Shown one piece after another: positions 54,450-64,000 of a stretch of DNA of 64,000 nt. The notes under the pieces are model-generated. The model saw only the letters and a list, made by a program, of their open reading frames with translations, was not told where the DNA came from and made no database searches. The first letter of the stretch is position 1, and each line of letters begins with the position of its first letter. The position numbers and the translations under genes are program-made. Source of the stretch: Micromonospora pisi (GTDB lineage Bacteria; Actinomycetota; Actinomycetes; Mycobacteriales; Micromonosporaceae); contig NZ_RBKT01000001.1 in the NCBI RefSeq assembly GCF_003633685.1, forward strand, positions 3,844,001 through 3,908,000, in the 5' to 3' direction.

Positions 54450-55196
54450 GTGACGCGCTCGATCAGGCGACCCCGGCGGGTCGCGCTGCTGCTGGGCGGT
54501 GCGGCGACCGCTAGCGCCCTGCTGCTCTCCGGGTGCGGAACGGGCCAGATCGCGGAGACCGCCGCCATGCGGCCCACCGTCTCCGGGATCAACACCCAGA
54601 CCGGCGACAACGCCTTCAAGCTCCGCAACCTCGCGGTCGTCTACAAGGACACCAAGGGCTACCCGGCCGGCTCCGACGCGCCGCTCGAGGTTTCGATCTA
54701 CAACGACTCGATGAACCCGGTGACGGTCACCGTGACCACCACCAGTGCGCGGGCCGTCGTACTCGGCGGCAAGCTCGCGCCGAGCCCGCAGCCCAGCCCG
54801 TCGAGCGCTTCGCCGTCACCGTCGGGCTCGCCGTCGGCGTCCGGCTCGCCGAGCGTGAACCCGTCCGGCAGCGGCACCCCGTCCGGCGCGGCGAGCGGGA
54901 GCCCGTCCGGCGCAGCCTCGCCGAGCCCGAGCGCGACCAGCGCCGCCCCGGTCGACCGGCCGGCAAGCATCCAGATCCCGGCACACGAGTTCGTGGTGCT
55001 CAACCCGACCAACGGCAGCTTCCTCCAGCTGGCGGGGCTCAGCGGCGACCTCAAGCCGGGTCAGTCGGTGCAACTGGTCTTCGACTTCGGCGGCCAGCGG
55101 ATCGAGACCGCCGCCCCGGTCGCGATCCCGCTGACGCCCGCGCCGGTCGCCACCCCGGTGGTGCCGGAGGGCGAGGGCGAGGGGCACGGCGGCTGA
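54450..55196 (+). CDS. LpqE-like lipoprotein
   Basis: 248 residues. Lipoprotein signal peptide with lipobox LLLSGC (about 28-33), then a beta-sandwich resembling PCu(A)C/LpqE domains (KLRNLAVVYKDTKGYPAGSDAPLEVSIYNDSMNPVTV), interrupted by a long Ser/Pro/Gly-rich insert (about 110-180) and completed by HEFVVLNPTNGSFLQLAGLSGDLKPGQSVQLVFDFGG. The GTG at 54450 follows AGGAGG. It precedes radA, as lpqE (Rv3584) does in M. tuberculosis. The copper-chaperone motif is not clear. Confidence 0.75.
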   Translation: MTRSIRRPRRVALLLGGAATASALLLSGCGTGQIAETAAMRPTVSGINTQTGDNAFKLRNLAVVYKDTKGYPAGSDAPLEVSIYNDSMNPVTVTVTTTSARAVVLGGKLAPSPQPSPSSASPSPSGSPSASGSPSVNPSGSGTPSGAASGSPSGAASPSPSATSAAPVDRPASIQIPAHEFVVLNPTNGSFLQLAGLSGDLKPGQSVQLVFDFGGQRIETAAPVAIPLTPAPVATPVVPEGEGEGHGG

Positions 55197-55292
55197 CCGT
55201 ACCGGCCGGCGCGACGCCGACCACGATCAGATCATCGAATTGGGCCGGCGTGGCAGTGACCACGACCGGCCCGATTCGTCGTACGGATTGGC

Positions 55293-55304
55293 TAACGTCG
55301 CGGG
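55293..55304 (+). promoter_or_regulatory. Leaderless-type -10 element of radA
   Basis: TAACGT (55293-55298) is followed by exactly six bases and then the GTG at 55305. Confidence 0.55.
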
Positions 55305-56747
55305 GTGACCCCGCCCCCCGTTCCGCGTGCGACCCCGACCCGCTCCCGAGCCGCCGCCCGCGAACCGCGCCCCGCCTACCAGTGCGACGCCTGCGGACAC
55401 CAGCCGCCCAAGTGGGTGGGGCGGTGTCCCGAGTGCGGCGAGTGGGGCGCGGTGGTCGAGACCACGGTCAGCGGCCCGACGGTCGCCGGCCGGGTGGTGA
55501 GTTCGCGGGTGCCGGGCGAGCCGGCCCGGCCGATCGCGACCATCAGCGCGGCCCCGGCGAAGGCCCGGCCGACCGGCATCGGCGAGTTGGACCGGGTGCT
55601 CGGCGGCGGGCTGGTGCCCGGTGCCGTGGTGCTGCTCGCCGGTGAGCCCGGCGTGGGCAAGTCGACCCTCCTGCTCGACGTGGCGCAACAGTGGGCGGCG
55701 GTTGCCGGCAGCCCGTCGCTGGTGGTCAGTGGCGAGGAGTCGGTCAGCCAGGTGCGGTTGCGGGCCGAGCGGATGGGCACCCTGCACGAGCAGCTCTACC
55801 TGGCCGCGGAGAACGACCTGGGGGCGGTGCTCGGCCACCTGGACGCGGTCAAGCCGGGTCTGCTCGTGCTCGACTCGGTGCAGACCATCGCGACCCAGGC
55901 CAGCGACGGCGTACCCGGCGGAGTGACCCAGGTCCGGGCGGTGACCGCCGCCCTGGTGTCGGTCGCCAAGGAACGCGGGATCGCCACCGTGCTGGTGGGG
56001 CACGTCACCAAGGACGGCCAGGTCGCCGGCCCCCGGGTGCTGGAGCACCTGGTCGACGTGGTGCTCCACTTCGAAGGCGACAAGCATTCCTCGCTGCGGA
56101 TGGTGCGCGGGGTGAAGAACCGGTTCGGCGCCGCCGACGAGGTCGGCTGCTTCGAGATGCACGAGGGTGGGATCAGCAGCCTGGCCGACCCGTCCGGGCT
56201 CTTCCTCACCCGCTACACCGAGGCCGTCCCGGGCACCTGTGTGACGGTGGCGATGGAGGGGCGGCGGGCGCTGCTCACCGAGGTCCAGGCCCTGATCGGG
56301 GCGACCGTCGCCGGTTCGCCCCGGCGGACCGTCTCCGGACTGGACTCGGCCCGGCTGGCCATGGTCCTCGCCGTCCTGCAGCGTCGCACCGAGCGACTCA
56401 CGCTGCACGACCGGGAGGTCTTCGCGGCGACCGTCGGCGGGATCAGGGTGGTGGAGCCGGCGGCTGACCTGGCGGTCGCGCTCGCGGTCGCCTCCGGCGG
56501 GCTCAACCTCGCCATCGCCCCCACGCTGGTGGCGATCGGCGAGGTCGGCCTCACCGGTGAGGTCCGCCGGGTGGGGGCGGTGCCCCGGCGGCTGGCCGAG
56601 GCAGCCCGGCTCGGGTTCCGATTCGCTCTCGTCCCGCAGGGGTGCGGCCCGGAATCGACCGGTGTCAGCCAGGACAACATGCGGGTACTGGAGGTCACCG
56701 ACGTACGATCGGCCCTGCAACAGGCCGCTCGGGTTTCGGCTGAGTGA
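55305..56747 (+). CDS. radA: DNA repair protein RadA
   Basis: 480 residues. Zinc finger C27, C30, C41, C44 (YQCDACGH, RCPECGEWG); RecA-like ATPase with Walker A GEPGVGKST (113-121), Walker B LLVLDSVQT, and the RadA-specific KNRFG motif (271-275); C-terminal Lon-protease-like domain (VAMEGRRALLTEVQALIG ... VALAVASGGLNLAIAPT). It promotes branch migration in recombination. The next gene is disA, its usual partner. The start is GTG with no Shine-Dalgarno sequence. Confidence 0.96.
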   Translation: MTPPPVPRATPTRSRAAAREPRPAYQCDACGHQPPKWVGRCPECGEWGAVVETTVSGPTVAGRVVSSRVPGEPARPIATISAAPAKARPTGIGELDRVLGGGLVPGAVVLLAGEPGVGKSTLLLDVAQQWAAVAGSPSLVVSGEESVSQVRLRAERMGTLHEQLYLAAENDLGAVLGHLDAVKPGLLVLDSVQTIATQASDGVPGGVTQVRAVTAALVSVAKERGIATVLVGHVTKDGQVAGPRVLEHLVDVVLHFEGDKHSSLRMVRGVKNRFGAADEVGCFEMHEGGISSLADPSGLFLTRYTEAVPGTCVTVAMEGRRALLTEVQALIGATVAGSPRRTVSGLDSARLAMVLAVLQRRTERLTLHDREVFAATVGGIRVVEPAADLAVALAVASGGLNLAIAPTLVAIGEVGLTGEVRRVGAVPRRLAEAARLGFRFALVPQGCGPESTGVSQDNMRVLEVTDVRSALQQAARVSAE

Positions 56748-56899
56748 CCGCAAAGTCCCACATAGCTCCCGTACGGAACGAATGTGACAGACACCTGGAT
56801 GGTCAGCGCCGCCGTGGCGCCGACCCCGATCGCGGCGGAGGGAACGGACGACGTGGCACATCACAGTAACCGCGGCAGCACCGAGTGCATGCCGATCCG

Positions 56900-56911
56900 T
56901 AGACTGTCCCG
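56900..56911 (+). promoter_or_regulatory. Leaderless-type -10 element of disA
   Basis: TAGACT (56900-56905) is followed by exactly six bases and then the GTG at 56912. Confidence 0.58.
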
Positions 56912-58096
56912 GTGCCGACCGACCGCGACGCGAGCAGAAGCGCTGGCGCGAGTGCCCCTGTCCGCGGCAGCGCCGTGGGCTCGCTGGCGCGTACCGTCAG
57001 CGCGGGGGTGACCGTGAACGTTCCCGGATCCACCGGCGACCCGCTGCGCGCCAATCTGGCGCTGATGGCACCCGGCACCGCCCTGCGCGACGGACTGGAG
57101 CGCATTCTGCGCGGCCGTACCGGCGCGTTGATCGTGCTCGGCTACGACAAGGTCGTCGAGACACTCTGCACCGGCGGCTTCCCGCTCGACGTCGAGTTCT
57201 CCGCCACCCGGGTCCGCGAACTGTGCAAGATGGACGGTGCGGTGGTGCTCTCCAGCGACGGCACCCGCATCGTCCGGGCCGCCGTACACCTGATGCCGGA
57301 TCCGTCGATCCCGACCGAGGAGTCCGGCACCCGGCACCGGACCGCGGAGCGGGTCGCCCGGCAGACCGGTTACCCGGTGATCTCGGTCAGCCAGTCCATG
57401 CGGATCATCAGCCTCTACGTCAACGGCCAACGGCACGTGCTCGACGACTCGGCCGCGATCCTCTCCCGCGCCAACCAGGCACTCGCCACCCTGGAGCGCT
57501 ACAAGCTGCGACTGGACGAGGTCTCCGGCACCCTCTCCGCGTTGGAGATCGAAGACCTGGTCACCGTACGGGACGCGGTCGCCGTGGTGCAGCGGTTGGA
57601 AATGGTGCGTCGGATCGCCGACGAGATCGCCGGGTACGTGGTGGAGCTCGGCACCGACGGCCGGCTACTCGCCCTGCAACTCGACGAGCTGATGGCCGGG
57701 GTCGACGCCGATCGGACCCTCGTCATCCGCGACTACCTGCCCAGCGGGCGCAAGGCACGGACCCTGGACGAGGCGCTGGTCGAACTCGACCTGCTCACCG
57801 CGACCGAGCTGATCGACCTGGTGGCGGTGGCGAAGGCGATCGGCTACCCGGGCGCCTCCGACGCACTGGACGCGGCGGTCAGCCCGCGTGGCTTCCGACT
57901 GCTCGCCAAGGTGCCCCGGCTGCCCGGCGCCGTGGTGGACCGGCTGGTCGACCACTTCGGCAGCCTGCAACAACTGCTCGGGGCGACCGTCGAGGACCTT
58001 CAGGCGGTCGACGGTGTCGGGGACGCACGGGCCCGTGGCGTACGGGAGGGACTCTCCCGGCTCGCCGAAGCGTCCATCCTCGAACGTTACGTCTGA
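56912..58096 (+). CDS. disA: DNA integrity scanning diadenylate cyclase
   Basis: 394 residues. The N-terminal DAC domain has the catalytic DGA (108-110, [12 protein letters not shown]) and RHRTAE (141-146) motifs for c-di-AMP synthesis; a helical linker and C-terminal HhH DNA-binding domain ([41 protein letters not shown] in outline) bind branched DNA. It monitors DNA structure and signals through c-di-AMP, and RadA inhibits it in other actinobacteria. An N-terminal extension of about 35 residues precedes the DAC domain. Confidence 0.96.
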   Translation: MPTDRDASRSAGASAPVRGSAVGSLARTVSAGVTVNVPGSTGDPLRANLALMAPGTALRDGLERILRGRTGALIVLGYDKVVETLCTGGFPLDVEFSATRVRELCKMDGAVVLSSDGTRIVRAAVHLMPDPSIPTEESGTRHRTAERVARQTGYPVISVSQSMRIISLYVNGQRHVLDDSAAILSRANQALATLERYKLRLDEVSGTLSALEIEDLVTVRDAVAVVQRLEMVRRIADEIAGYVVELGTDGRLLALQLDELMAGVDADRTLVIRDYLPSGRKARTLDEALVELDLLTATELIDLVAVAKAIGYPGASDALDAAVSPRGFRLLAKVPRLPGAVVDRLVDHFGSLQQLLGATVEDLQAVDGVGDARARGVREGLSRLAEASILERYV

Positions 58097-58144
58097 CCCC
58101 CACCCGAGGCCGAACCACCCGCCCCGGCCGCTCTCTCCACCAAC

Positions 58145-58174
58145 GCCGCTGTCTCCACCAACGGAGACAGCGGC
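58145..58174. terminator. Perfect 12-bp hairpin between convergent genes
   Basis: GCCGCTGTCTCC (58145-58156) pairs with GGAGACAGCGGC (58163-58174) around a six-base loop. It separates disA from the convergent membrane-protein gene and abuts the stop codon of the latter. Confidence 0.75.
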
Positions 58175-58921
58175 TCAGTTGGTGATGGTGAACGTCACCG
58201 GGTCGCTGTGCTTGGCGCCGAGCCGAGCGAAGATCTGATACTCGCCGGGTCCCGCGTCAGGCCCCGACGCCGCCTGCCCGCTGCACTTGCTGTCCCGGTT
58301 ACCGTTCCAGTCGGCCTGGAAGGTGTGCTCCACGTTCGGCACCAACGACACCACACTGGTGCCCTTGACGCCGCAGGTGTCGGAGGACCAGACCTTCTCC
58401 GCGCCGCTCTTGATGAAGACCTCCTGGAGGTCGGCACCGAGGTCACGGCTACAGGTACGGTCCGAGATGTTCTTGACCTTCAGTTGCAGCCCGACCGTCT
58501 CGCCCTGCCGGATCGACTTCGACAACGGCACCGGTACGACCGAGATCTCCTCGTCCGTGCACGAGCCGGCCGCGGGCGGCGGCACCTCCGGCACCGTACC
58601 GGCCGGGGGCGGGCCAGGGTCGTCGCCGGCCGGGGGCCCGGGATCGCCAGCCACCGTCGGGTCGGCGCCACCCGGGCCGGGGTCCTCGGCACCCTCGGAC
58701 GGGGGCGGTGCGCCGGTCTGGGGAGTGAGCACCGTCGCGGTGGGCGAGGGCGTACCCGTGGGCGTGGTGTCCGGTGTGCCCTTCCCCGCGTTCGGGTCGG
58801 ACTTACCCGGCCCGGTGCACGACCAGAGCACGACGATCAGGAACAGCAGAGCCGCGCCGAGCACGACGGCTCGACGCCGCCAATAGACGGCGGGTGACAG
58901 GGGGCCAACCGTCAAACGCAT
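58175..58921 (-). CDS. Conserved membrane-anchored hypothetical protein (Rv3587c-like position)
   Basis: 248 residues: MRLTVGPLSPAVYWRRRAVVLG followed by a membrane helix (about 18-34, ending in a lipobox-like WSC), a Pro/Gly/Thr-rich region (36-100) and an extracellular beta domain (EEISVVPVPLSKSIRQGETVGLQLKVKNISD, SKCSG) with three to four cysteines. The GPL-P-AVYWRRR N-terminus is common in actinobacterial proteins encoded beside disA. Function unknown. ATG at 58921; a GTG three codons upstream is possible. Confidence 0.7.
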   Translation of the reverse strand: MRLTVGPLSPAVYWRRRAVVLGAALLFLIVVLWSCTGPGKSDPNAGKGTPDTTPTGTPSPTATVLTPQTGAPPPSEGAEDPGPGGADPTVAGDPGPPAGDDPGPPPAGTVPEVPPPAAGSCTDEEISVVPVPLSKSIRQGETVGLQLKVKNISDRTCSRDLGADLQEVFIKSGAEKVWSSDTCGVKGTSVVSLVPNVEHTFQADWNGNRDSKCSGQAASGPDAGPGEYQIFARLGAKHSDPVTFTITN

Positions 58922-59039
58922 GATGCCCACACCGTATCGGGGCGCACTCGACGTACTCCCGCGACGCGCCGGAATCGGGCGGCCCGGAATCGGCGCGGGC
59001 GCGTCGAATCGCCTGCCGGGCAAGACGATCCGGTGTCGA

Positions 59040-59681
59040 TCACAGGTAGACCTTGCGTTGGTAGACCGCGTGGGCGCCGGCCACCCGGTCGAGAAAGAGC
59101 AGGCCGGCGCAGTGGTCGATCTCGTGCTGCAGGGCCCGCGCCTCGAAGCCGTCGGCAACCAGCCGAACCGGGCGGCCCGTACCGGGTAGCTGGCCGGTCA
59201 CCACGAGGCGGCTGGCCCGCTTGACGTCACCGGTCAGGTCCGGCACCGACATGCAGCCTTCCCGACCGGGTCGCCAGCGACTCGCCTCGACCACCACCGC
59301 GTTGCAGAGCACGAAGGTCCCGTGCACGGTCACCGCTTTCGGATGACCGGTCACGTCGACCGCGAAGACCCGCGCACCGACCCCGATCTGCGGCGCCGCG
59401 AGCCCCACACAGCCGGGCGAGGACCGCATCGTGGCCACGAGATCGGCGGCGAGACCTACCACCTCCGGGTCGGTCGGGTCGACCTCGGCAGCGGCCCGGC
59501 TCAGCACCGGGGCGGGCGCCGCGACGACCGGACGTACCCGGCCCGCGTCGCCCAGCACCGCCACGGTCCAGTTCTCCAGCCCGCCGTCCTCGACATCCGC
59601 CGCGACCGCCGCCGCCGGCAACCGACCCTCCGGGGTGCCGGTCTCCACCGGATCACCCCGGTCGGCGCGCTCGCGGGTCAC
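59040..59681 (-). CDS. def: Peptide deformylase
   Basis: 213 residues (EC 3.5.1.88), removing the N-formyl group of nascent proteins. The three motifs are present: SPGCVGLAAPQIG (88-100), EGCMS (141-145) and HEIDH (186-190). Motif 1 reads C-V-G-L where most deformylases have G-x-G-L, and motif 2 has Met instead of Leu. The N-terminal 40-residue extension is not conserved. The GTG at 59681 overlaps the stop of the ACT gene. Confidence 0.93.
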   Translation of the reverse strand: MTRERADRGDPVETGTPEGRLPAAAVAADVEDGGLENWTVAVLGDAGRVRPVVAAPAPVLSRAAAEVDPTDPEVVGLAADLVATMRSSPGCVGLAAPQIGVGARVFAVDVTGHPKAVTVHGTFVLCNAVVVEASRWRPGREGCMSVPDLTGDVKRASRLVVTGQLPGTGRPVRLVADGFEARALQHEIDHCAGLLFLDRVAGAHAVYQRKVYL

Positions 59682-60190
59682 AGCAGGTCCGAATCGGCTC
59701 GCCGCAGGGTCACCTCGACGTCCAGCCCGGCGGCCACCTCGGTCAACCGGGCGGCGAGCAGGCCGGCGCTCTCCGGTGGCAGGTCCACCTCGGCCACGAT
59801 CAGGTAGAGCGCCCCGCTGAGCCGGGTGGTCAGATCGGTGACGTTGCCGCCGTACTCCGCCAGCACACGGGTGACCGTGGCGACGATGCCGAGGCGGTCC
59901 GCGCCGTGCACCGCCAGCACGTACGGCTCCCCGGCCGGCGGCTGCTCCCCGTCGGCCCGCACCGCCCGTACGGTGGTGAGAAGCTGGCCGTCGGCGCTGA
60001 GCGGGTGAAGTGCGGCCTCGACCTCGTCGGCGGCCGGGCCGACGCAGATCAGGGTCATCGCGAAGTGGCCACGCAACCGGGTCATGGTCGAGTCGGTCAG
60101 GTTGGCGCCGAGCCGGGCGAGCACCTCCGCCACCTCGGCCACGATGCCGGGCCGGTCAGGGCCGATGACGGTGATGGCAAGCTGACTCAT
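59678..60190 (-). CDS. ACT-domain protein (glycine cleavage repressor-like)
   Basis: 170 residues forming two ACT domains: LAITVIGPDRPGIVAEVAEVLARLGANLTDSTMTRLRGHFAMTLIC and YVLAVHGADRLGIVATVTRVLAEYGGNVTDLTTRL. Similar to GcvR-type proteins that bind small ligands. ATG at 60190 (MSQLAITV). It is coupled to def by a four-base overlap. The ligand is unknown; a role in amino-acid control is inferred from the family. Confidence 0.85.
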   Translation of the reverse strand: MSQLAITVIGPDRPGIVAEVAEVLARLGANLTDSTMTRLRGHFAMTLICVGPAADEVEAALHPLSADGQLLTTVRAVRADGEQPPAGEPYVLAVHGADRLGIVATVTRVLAEYGGNVTDLTTRLSGALYLIVAEVDLPPESAGLLAARLTEVAAGLDVEVTLRRADSDLL

Positions 60191-60323
60191 CCGGGCATTC
60201 TGCCCGATCAGCGCCACGCTGCCGCCCTACACCGGCCCACCGGTCCACCTCTCGGGACAACGGCCGGCGAACCCGGTACGGCCCACTGTGACGCCCCGGG
60301 CGGCCGTGACAGGATCGGGCCCG

Positions 60324-61223
60324 ATGTCCGAACCAACACTCGCCGCCGTGGCGACCCGGTGGTACGACGAGAACGCACGCGACCTGCCGTGGCGGGAGCC
60401 CGGCGTCACTGCCTGGGCCGTGCTGGTCAGCGAGGTCATGCTCCAGCAGACCCCGGTGGTACGGGTTCTGCCGGCCTGGCACGCCTGGCTGTCCCGGTGG
60501 CCCGGGCCGGCCGAACTCGCGGCGGACCCCCCGGCCGAGGCGATCCGGATGTGGGGACGGCTGGGCTACCCCCGTCGGGCGTTGCGGCTGCGGGACTGTG
60601 CGGTTGCGCTGGTGGAACGGCACGACGGGACCGTCCCCGCCGATCTGCACGCGCTGCTCGCCCTACCCGGCGTCGGTGACTACACGGCACGGGCGGTGCT
60701 CGCCTTCGCGTACGGGCAGCGCCACCCGGTGGTGGACACGAACGTACGGCGACTCGTGGCGCGCGCGGTGGCGGGGGCGGCTGACGCCGGCCCGAGCACC
60801 CGCCCGGCGGACCTGGTCGCGACCGAGGAACTGCTGCCGCCGGAACCGGCTGCGGCGGCTCGGGCGAGTGCCGCGTTCATGGAGCTCGGGGCCCTGGTCT
60901 GCACCGCCCGTACGCCCCGCTGCGTCGACTGTCCGCTCGCCACCCGCTGCGCCTGGCTCGCCTCCGGGGAACCGGCGCCAACCGGGCCGACCCGTCGCCC
61001 ACAGCGGTACGCCGGCACCGACCGTCAGGTACGGGGCCTGCTGCTGGCGGTGTTGCGGGAGACTCCCGGCCCGGTCTCCCGGGACCGACTGGATCTGGTC
61101 TGGTCCGACGACGTACAACGTGCCCGCGCCCTGGCCACCCTGGTAGAGGACGGCCTGGTCACCAGCCACAGCGACGCCGTCTACACCCTCCCCGGCGCCC
61201 TCCCCCACACCCAACCCCTCTAA
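60324..61223 (+). CDS. mutY: A/G-specific adenine glycosylase
   Basis: 299 residues. Catalytic residues are E37 (VSEVMLQQT) and D138 (PVVDTNVRR); the HhH motif is LPGVGDYTARAVLAFAYG, and the iron-sulfur cluster cysteines are 193, 200, 203 and 209 (C-x6-C-x2-C-x5-C). It removes adenine opposite 8-oxoguanine. The C-terminal NUDIX-like domain is short, as in other actinobacterial MutY proteins. ATG at 60324. Confidence 0.92.
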   Translation: MSEPTLAAVATRWYDENARDLPWREPGVTAWAVLVSEVMLQQTPVVRVLPAWHAWLSRWPGPAELAADPPAEAIRMWGRLGYPRRALRLRDCAVALVERHDGTVPADLHALLALPGVGDYTARAVLAFAYGQRHPVVDTNVRRLVARAVAGAADAGPSTRPADLVATEELLPPEPAAAARASAAFMELGALVCTARTPRCVDCPLATRCAWLASGEPAPTGPTRRPQRYAGTDRQVRGLLLAVLRETPGPVSRDRLDLVWSDDVQRARALATLVEDGLVTSHSDAVYTLPGALPHTQPL

Positions 61224-61476
61224 CCCTCCCACCCCTCCCTCCCTCTCTCCCCCCACCCACCCACCCCGCCCCGCCCCACCGCCCCACCGCCCCGGCGATC
61301 TAGGGCGAATCAACGCTAGTTGATCTACAACCACGTGGATTTGCCCTAGATCGCGCGCGGGAGGGGGAGGAGGGCGGGAGGGGTGGGAGGGGTGCGGGGG
61401 AAGTGGGGTGGGGTGGGGATGCGAAGCGGCTCCGGTCGGGAGGTCCTGACCGGAGCCGCTTGTTGGTGCTTGGTGC
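61224..61476. repeat. Low-complexity convergent intergenic region with central inverted repeat
   Basis: 253 bases between the convergent mutY and clpC genes. The left part is C-rich pyrimidine tract (CCCTCC/CCCACC repeats), the right part G-rich purine tract, so the flanks are complementary on one strand. In the centre, CGATCTAGGGCGAATC (61296-61311) and GATTTGCCCTAGATCG (61338-61353) form a 16-base inverted repeat with one mismatch, and ATCAAC/GTTGAT (61309-61314 with 61319-61324) forms an inner hairpin. Bidirectional termination is likely. Confidence 0.7.

Positions 61477-64000
<2,524 letters not shown>

Noticed and set aside
54777-54960. Ser/Pro/Gly repeat stretch as a functional repeat
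   Set aside because: Simple low-complexity linker inside the LpqE-like lipoprotein, with no regular unit.

Overview
High-GC actinobacterial chromosome, most likely from a member of Micromonosporaceae. This placement rests on codon and start usage (many GTG/TTG starts, several apparently leaderless), WhiJ/BldB-type XRE-DUF5753 plus DUF397 genes, a type III PKS/UbiA locus and protein sequence character; it has not been tested by any search. No tRNA, rRNA, CRISPR array, insertion sequence or prophage was seen.

Layout. 1-5.4 kb: a minus-strand sugar-acid operon (Gfo/Idh/MocA oxidoreductase, UxaC, FucD-like enolase-superfamily dehydratase, UxuB-like dehydrogenase cut by the window edge). It is divergent from a LacI regulator and a three-gene CUT1 ABC importer without an ATPase (5.7-10.1 kb), and two LacI-type operators lie in the shared intergenic region. 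10.2-15 kb: a YesL-like membrane protein, an aldo/keto reductase and an Hsp70-beta-propeller fusion. 15.1-17.7 kb: rlmB and cysS. 17.8-24.4 kb: an IclR regulator, class II and class I fumarases flanking a small RHH/RAMA plus DUF3800-like pair, and a membrane-anchored beta-propeller protein. 24.5-29.2 kb: AsnC regulator, hppD, two RDD proteins and a HisC-type aminotransferase. 29.4-34 kb: WxL-like/DUF916-like surface proteins, another beta-propeller protein and an SRPBCC protein. 34.4-39 kb: two alpha/beta hydrolases, a cobalamin riboswitch with bluB, a polysaccharide deacetylase and a MerR regulator. 39.2-42 kb: an XRE-DUF5753 gene with three tandem DUF397 genes, a divergent pair of unknown genes and a fourth DUF397 gene. 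42.3-45.6 kb: fahA, an unknown gene and hmgA. 45.7-48.6 kb: a TPR membrane protein and ispF-ispD-carD. 49-54.3 kb: a thioredoxin-like membrane protein and a type III PKS locus with acyl-CoA dehydrogenase, UbiG-like methyltransferase and UbiA prenyltransferase. 54.4-64 kb: LpqE-like lipoprotein, radA, disA, a membrane protein, peptide deformylase, an ACT protein, mutY and clpC (cut by the edge).

How it fits together. The housekeeping genes rlmB-cysS, ispF-ispD-carD, lpqE-radA-disA, mutY and clpC occur in the same relative order in Mycobacterium tuberculosis (Rv3579c to Rv3596c). This window therefore looks like that conserved actinobacterial backbone with a roughly 29-kb accessory block between cysS and ispF and a roughly 5-kb polyketide block between carD and lpqE. 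The accessory block holds most of a tyrosine/homogentisate degradation pathway, split into two pieces (hppD with an aminotransferase; hmgA with fahA), whose end product fumarate could feed the two fumarases. No classical maleylacetoacetate isomerase is visible, and an unknown gene coupled to fahA is a candidate for that step.
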